Assembly: GCA_022360075.1 (NCBI GenBank)
Contig: JAKSDN010001084.1
Coordinates: 1-8,214 of the forward strand
Source of the DNA: Kiloniellales bacterium
GTDB taxonomy: Bacteria > Pseudomonadota > Alphaproteobacteria > Kiloniellales > JAKSDN01
Direction of reading: 5' to 3'
DNA length: 8,214 bases
Every line of letters starts with the position of its first letter. Positions within the stretch are counted from its first letter, which is position 1. The notes below the pieces were generated by a model. The model was given only the letters and a program-made list of their open reading frames with translations, was not told the DNA's origin and ran no database searches. Made by a program: the position numbers and the translations under genes. Below, piece by piece: positions 6,211 through 8,214 of the stretch.

Positions 6211-6232
6211 ATCGGAGAATAGGAGATCCTTG

Positions 6233-6559
6233 ATGTCAGGCTATCTGCTGATCGAGTCGCGGGATCCCTTCGACTCGAACGACGTCCACGATTTCTTCGC
6301 CCTGGCCTCGCAGCTGGCGAAGGAAGAGACGTCGATCACACTGTTCTTATTGCAAAACGGCGTCATGCCGGCGCGCGCCGGCTCCGGCGTTCCGGCCCTG
6401 TCCCAGCTCGCGCAAGCCGGCGTGGAGATTCTCGCCGACGAGTTTTCCTTGAAGGAGCGCGGAATCTCACACAACCGCCTTGCACCCTCCGTACAGCCGG
6501 CCGCCATCGATGTCGTGATCGACCGCCTGGCCGAGGGCCGCAAGGCCATCTGGCATTGA
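6233..6559 (+). CDS. DsrE-superfamily protein 1 (no cysteine)
   Basis: A 108-aa protein, the usual size for DsrE/TusD-type subunits, which form heteromeric complexes that relay sulfane sulfur in the cytoplasm. It opens with a beta strand (GYLLIESRDPFDS), followed by a helix (DVHDFFALASQLAKE), the strand SITLFLLQNGVM, a further strand-helix unit (AQAGVEILADEFSLKERGI), and a C-terminal helix before AIWH. It contains no cysteine, so it cannot carry persulfide itself and is probably a structural partner. ATG 6233 is chosen because AGGAG lies 7 bases upstream; the frame is open further upstream but without a comparable site. The next gene begins 11 bases after the stop, so they are co-transcribed. 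Family membership rests on size, fold pattern and neighbours. Confidence 0.75.
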   Translation: MSGYLLIESRDPFDSNDVHDFFALASQLAKEETSITLFLLQNGVMPARAGSGVPALSQLAQAGVEILADEFSLKERGISHNRLAPSVQPAAIDVVIDRLAEGRKAIWH

Positions 6560-6570
6560 GCGAGGCGAGC

Positions 6571-6984
6571 ATGAGCGAACAGAAGACCCTGACTTTCGCC
6601 CTCATGGACGCGCCCTTCGAAAGCGCGCGCTCGACCACGGCGCTGCGCCTGATCGATATCGCGGTGAAGCGCGGCTATGACGTGAACGTCTTCGCTTACG
6701 AGGGCGCCGTCTATCTGCCCTTCGCCGGCCAGAAGCCGCACGCCAACGCGGTGCACGGTCACGACGTCGAGCAGGAAGACCATCCGCTGCCGCGCGAGTG
6801 GATCGCGGCCATCATGCAGGAGGCCAAGCGCAAGGGCGCCACCTTCGAATGGGTCAACTGCGGCCTCTGCGTCGACGAGCGCGGGGCCGAGGACTCGGTC
6901 GACGGCGTGCGTCGCGGCACGCCGGCCGATTTCTGGGCCATGGCCGAGACGTCCGACAACACGCTCGTCATCGCGACGAAGTGA
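6571..6984 (+). CDS. DsrE-superfamily protein 2 with CGLC motif, probable persulfide carrier
   Basis: A 137-aa DsrE/TusD-like protein. The N-terminus TLTFALMDAPFESARSTTAL is the first strand-turn-helix of the fold, followed by AVKRGYDVNVFAYEGAVYLP. The motif WVNCGLCVDERG (C97 and C100) sits where DsrE and TusD place their sulfur-carrying cysteine, so this is the likely catalytic subunit that accepts and passes a persulfide. Its two flanking partners lack cysteine entirely. I chose ATG 6571 with GAGG about 5 bases before it; a TTG at 6556 overlapping the previous stop is possible but has no better support. The stop TGA 6982-6984 is 11 bases before the next ATG. The specific substrate pathway (tRNA thiolation, sulfur oxidation or other) cannot be told from this sequence. 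Confidence 0.85.
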   Translation: MSEQKTLTFALMDAPFESARSTTALRLIDIAVKRGYDVNVFAYEGAVYLPFAGQKPHANAVHGHDVEQEDHPLPREWIAAIMQEAKRKGATFEWVNCGLCVDERGAEDSVDGVRRGTPADFWAMAETSDNTLVIATK

Positions 6985-6995
6985 GGAGAGCTCGC

Positions 6996-7376
6996 ATGAA
7001 AGTGCTCAACGTCATCGAGACCGCCTATCGCGCGACTCTCGAAGAACAGGACGACCCCGTCGTCTGGATCAGTCATGCCATGAAGGGCGCCGGCGCCGAG
7101 CTCGACGTGCTGCTCCGCGCCAACGCGGTGAACTACGCGGTCAAGGCGCAAGTCGTACAGCCGCTCGCGTTCGGCGATCGCAAGCAGAGCCACAGCCCCC
7201 AGCTCGCCGACGACATCAGCGCGCTGATCGACAAGGCCGTCGAGGTCTATGTCGTGGAGCAGGACCTGTCGAATCGCGGGGTGCAATCCGAGGAGCTGAT
7301 CGCCGGGCTGACGCCCCTGCCCTTCGATCAGCTGCCGGCGCTGTTCAAACGCTACGACCAGGTCTGGCACTGGTAA
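6996..7376 (+). CDS. DsrE-superfamily protein 3 (no cysteine)
   Basis: A 126-aa member of the DsrE/DsrF-like group. It begins with the strand MKVLNVIETA, has WISHAMKGAGAELDVLLRAN in the first helix-strand unit, the strand AVEVYVVEQDLSNRGV followed by EELIAGL, and ends with LPALFKRYDQVWHW. The strand plus RGV-type turn and terminal aromatic residues are typical of the superfamily. No cysteine is present, unlike Allochromatium DsrH, so a scaffold or docking role is more likely than sulfur transfer. ATG 6996 has AGGAG with a 7-base spacer. It completes a three-gene set comparable in number to TusBCD and DsrEFH, but I could not match each subunit one-to-one to those. Confidence 0.8.
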   Translation: MKVLNVIETAYRATLEEQDDPVVWISHAMKGAGAELDVLLRANAVNYAVKAQVVQPLAFGDRKQSHSPQLADDISALIDKAVEVYVVEQDLSNRGVQSEELIAGLTPLPFDQLPALFKRYDQVWHW

Positions 7377-7441
7377 GGGCCGGAACCGAAGAACGATCGA
7401 CTGCATCCAACGCAACTTTCCCAAATCACCGGAGAAGAACG

Positions 7442-8214
7442 ATGAAGATCCATCGATATGCGATCGTTGCCATCGTGCTCAGCCTCGCTGCGGGCGCTTT
7501 GGCGATCGGCGGCCGGGCCGCGGCCGACTATGCCAATCCGCACCTCCTGGTCGAAACCGGCGAGCTGGCTCAACATCAGGGCCAGACCGATCTGAAGGTT
7601 CTCGACGTCCGGCCCAAGGAGGCCTACGACAAGGGCCACATCCCCGGCGCCCAGCACCTCGGCGCAGACGACGTGATCGATCCGGACAGCCACGTCCCCG
7701 GCGATCTCAAGCCCGCGACGGAACTCGCGGCCATGCTGAGCGCGCGCGGCATCGGCAAGGACATGCAGGTCGTGCTCTACGACGACAAGGGCGGCTTCCA
7801 CGCCGCGCGCCTGTTCTGGATGCTCGAGTCCCTCGGCCACAACAAGGCCGCGATCCTGAACGGCGGCATTCCCAAGTGGGTCCAGGAAGGCCGGCCGCTC
7901 AGCGTCGAGGCGCCGACAGTGGCGCCGGCGCGCTTTGCGATCACGCCGATCCCGCGGCGGATTGCGACCGCCGACTGGCTGCTCGACCGCCGGTCCGACA
8001 GCTCGGTCGTGGTCATCGACGTGCGTCCGGCCAAGCTCTACAACGCCGGCCACATCCCCTGGGCGCGCAACATCGCCTGGAAGCAGAACCTGAACGAGGA
8101 TTCGACCATGAAGTCGGCGGCGGCGCTGACCCGCCACTTCGAGTCCCACGGCGTCACGCCCGACAAGAACATCGCCGTGCACTGCCAGAACGGCAAGGCC
8201 GCCGCCCACTCCTA
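7442..8214 (+). CDS. exported tandem-rhodanese sulfurtransferase, 3' end beyond the window
   Basis: The open frame from ATG 7442 runs 257 codons and is still open at the right edge. Residues 1-28 form a Sec signal peptide: basic KIHR, a hydrophobic core (YAIVAIVLSLAAGALAI), and a likely cut after AAA at 26-28. Two rhodanese domains follow. The first, about 35-160, has VLDVRPKEAYDKGHIPGAQH and YDDKGGFHAARLFW; its active-site position lacks cysteine, as is usual for the first domain of thiosulfate/3-mercaptopyruvate sulfurtransferases. The second, about 175 onward, has VIDVRPAKLYNAGHIP and VHCQNGKAAAHS, giving the catalytic Cys248. GGAG at 7431 precedes the start by 7 bases. The gene starts 65 bases after the third DsrE-like gene with no terminator seen, so it is probably in the same operon. 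It would act in the periplasm while the DsrE-like proteins are cytosolic. Confidence 0.92.
   Translation, partial: MKIHRYAIVAIVLSLAAGALAIGGRAAADYANPHLLVETGELAQHQGQTDLKVLDVRPKEAYDKGHIPGAQHLGADDVIDPDSHVPGDLKPATELAAMLSARGIGKDMQVVLYDDKGGFHAARLFWMLESLGHNKAAILNGGIPKWVQEGRPLSVEAPTVAPARFAITPIPRRIATADWLLDRRSDSSVVVIDVRPAKLYNAGHIPWARNIAWKQNLNEDSTMKSAAALTRHFESHGVTPDKNIAVHCQNGKAAAHS

Larger units (their letters stand above)
5861..6232. promoter_or_regulatory. divergent intergenic region between the regulator and the DsrE operon
   Basis: This 372-base stretch has no supported gene; open frames across it lack good starts. It holds paired TTTCAAT motifs (5919-5925 and 5951-5957), a repeated A-rich motif with a palindrome (5990-6026, partial third copy 6075-6088), and a hairpin just before the operon (6192-6210). 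I could not find convincing -35/-10 pairs for either direction. Its length, and the motif density on an AT-rich patch, fit a regulated bidirectional promoter region. Confidence 0.6.

Noticed and set aside
6050..6232. Upstream extension of the first DsrE-like gene in the same frame
   Set aside because: The extension lacks fold-like sequence, contains the hairpin and repeats, and the ATG at 6233 has a well-spaced AGGAG.
7352..8209. 285-codon minus-strand ORF over the rhodanese gene
   Set aside because: The plus strand encodes a signal peptide and two rhodanese domains with catalytic motifs; the minus frame is a shadow.

Overview
The window looks like chromosomal DNA of a GC-rich proteobacterium, most likely an alphaproteobacterium. 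The outer genes run near 70% GC (60-base sample at 7681) with strong C/G third positions. The middle falls to about 40% GC (119-base sample at 2821). No taxonomic marker is present, so the assignment is inference.

Layout, left to right. (1) 5-1423, minus: a fusion of a MEMO1-like domain and an AMMECR1-like domain, ending at the left edge. Its upstream region holds a cluster of five GCGTTA/TAACGC boxes. (2) About 1485-4154 is an AT-richer, decayed accessory segment. It holds a broken gene with an HDxxH motif, a 30-codon ORF coupled to it by ATGA, a small four-helix membrane protein (minus), and an overlapping minus-strand pair made of a Cys-rich 90-aa protein and a 181-aa single-pass coiled-coil protein. 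It ends with a broken SRAP/YedK gene (5' end lost, one-base frameshift) that abuts the C-terminal tail of a tyrosine recombinase on the other strand. I read this as the scar of an integrated element. (3) 4247-5860, minus: a winged-helix/TPR regulator of the CadC/OmpR DNA-binding type without a membrane segment. (4) 5861-6232: a 372-base divergent intergenic region with operator-like repeats and a hairpin. (5) 6233-8214, plus: a tight operon of three DsrE-superfamily proteins followed by an exported tandem-rhodanese protein cut by the right edge.

The likely functional core is the divergent unit. The regulator faces a sulfur-trafficking cassette (three small DsrE-like subunits plus a rhodanese), which resembles TusBCD/DsrEFH logic but is not one of those canonical sets as far as I can see. 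Only the middle subunit has cysteines, in a CGLC motif, so it is the probable persulfide carrier. The rhodanese carries a signal peptide and would work across the membrane from the other three. I did not find CRISPR arrays, tRNA or rRNA genes, or a complete insertion sequence.
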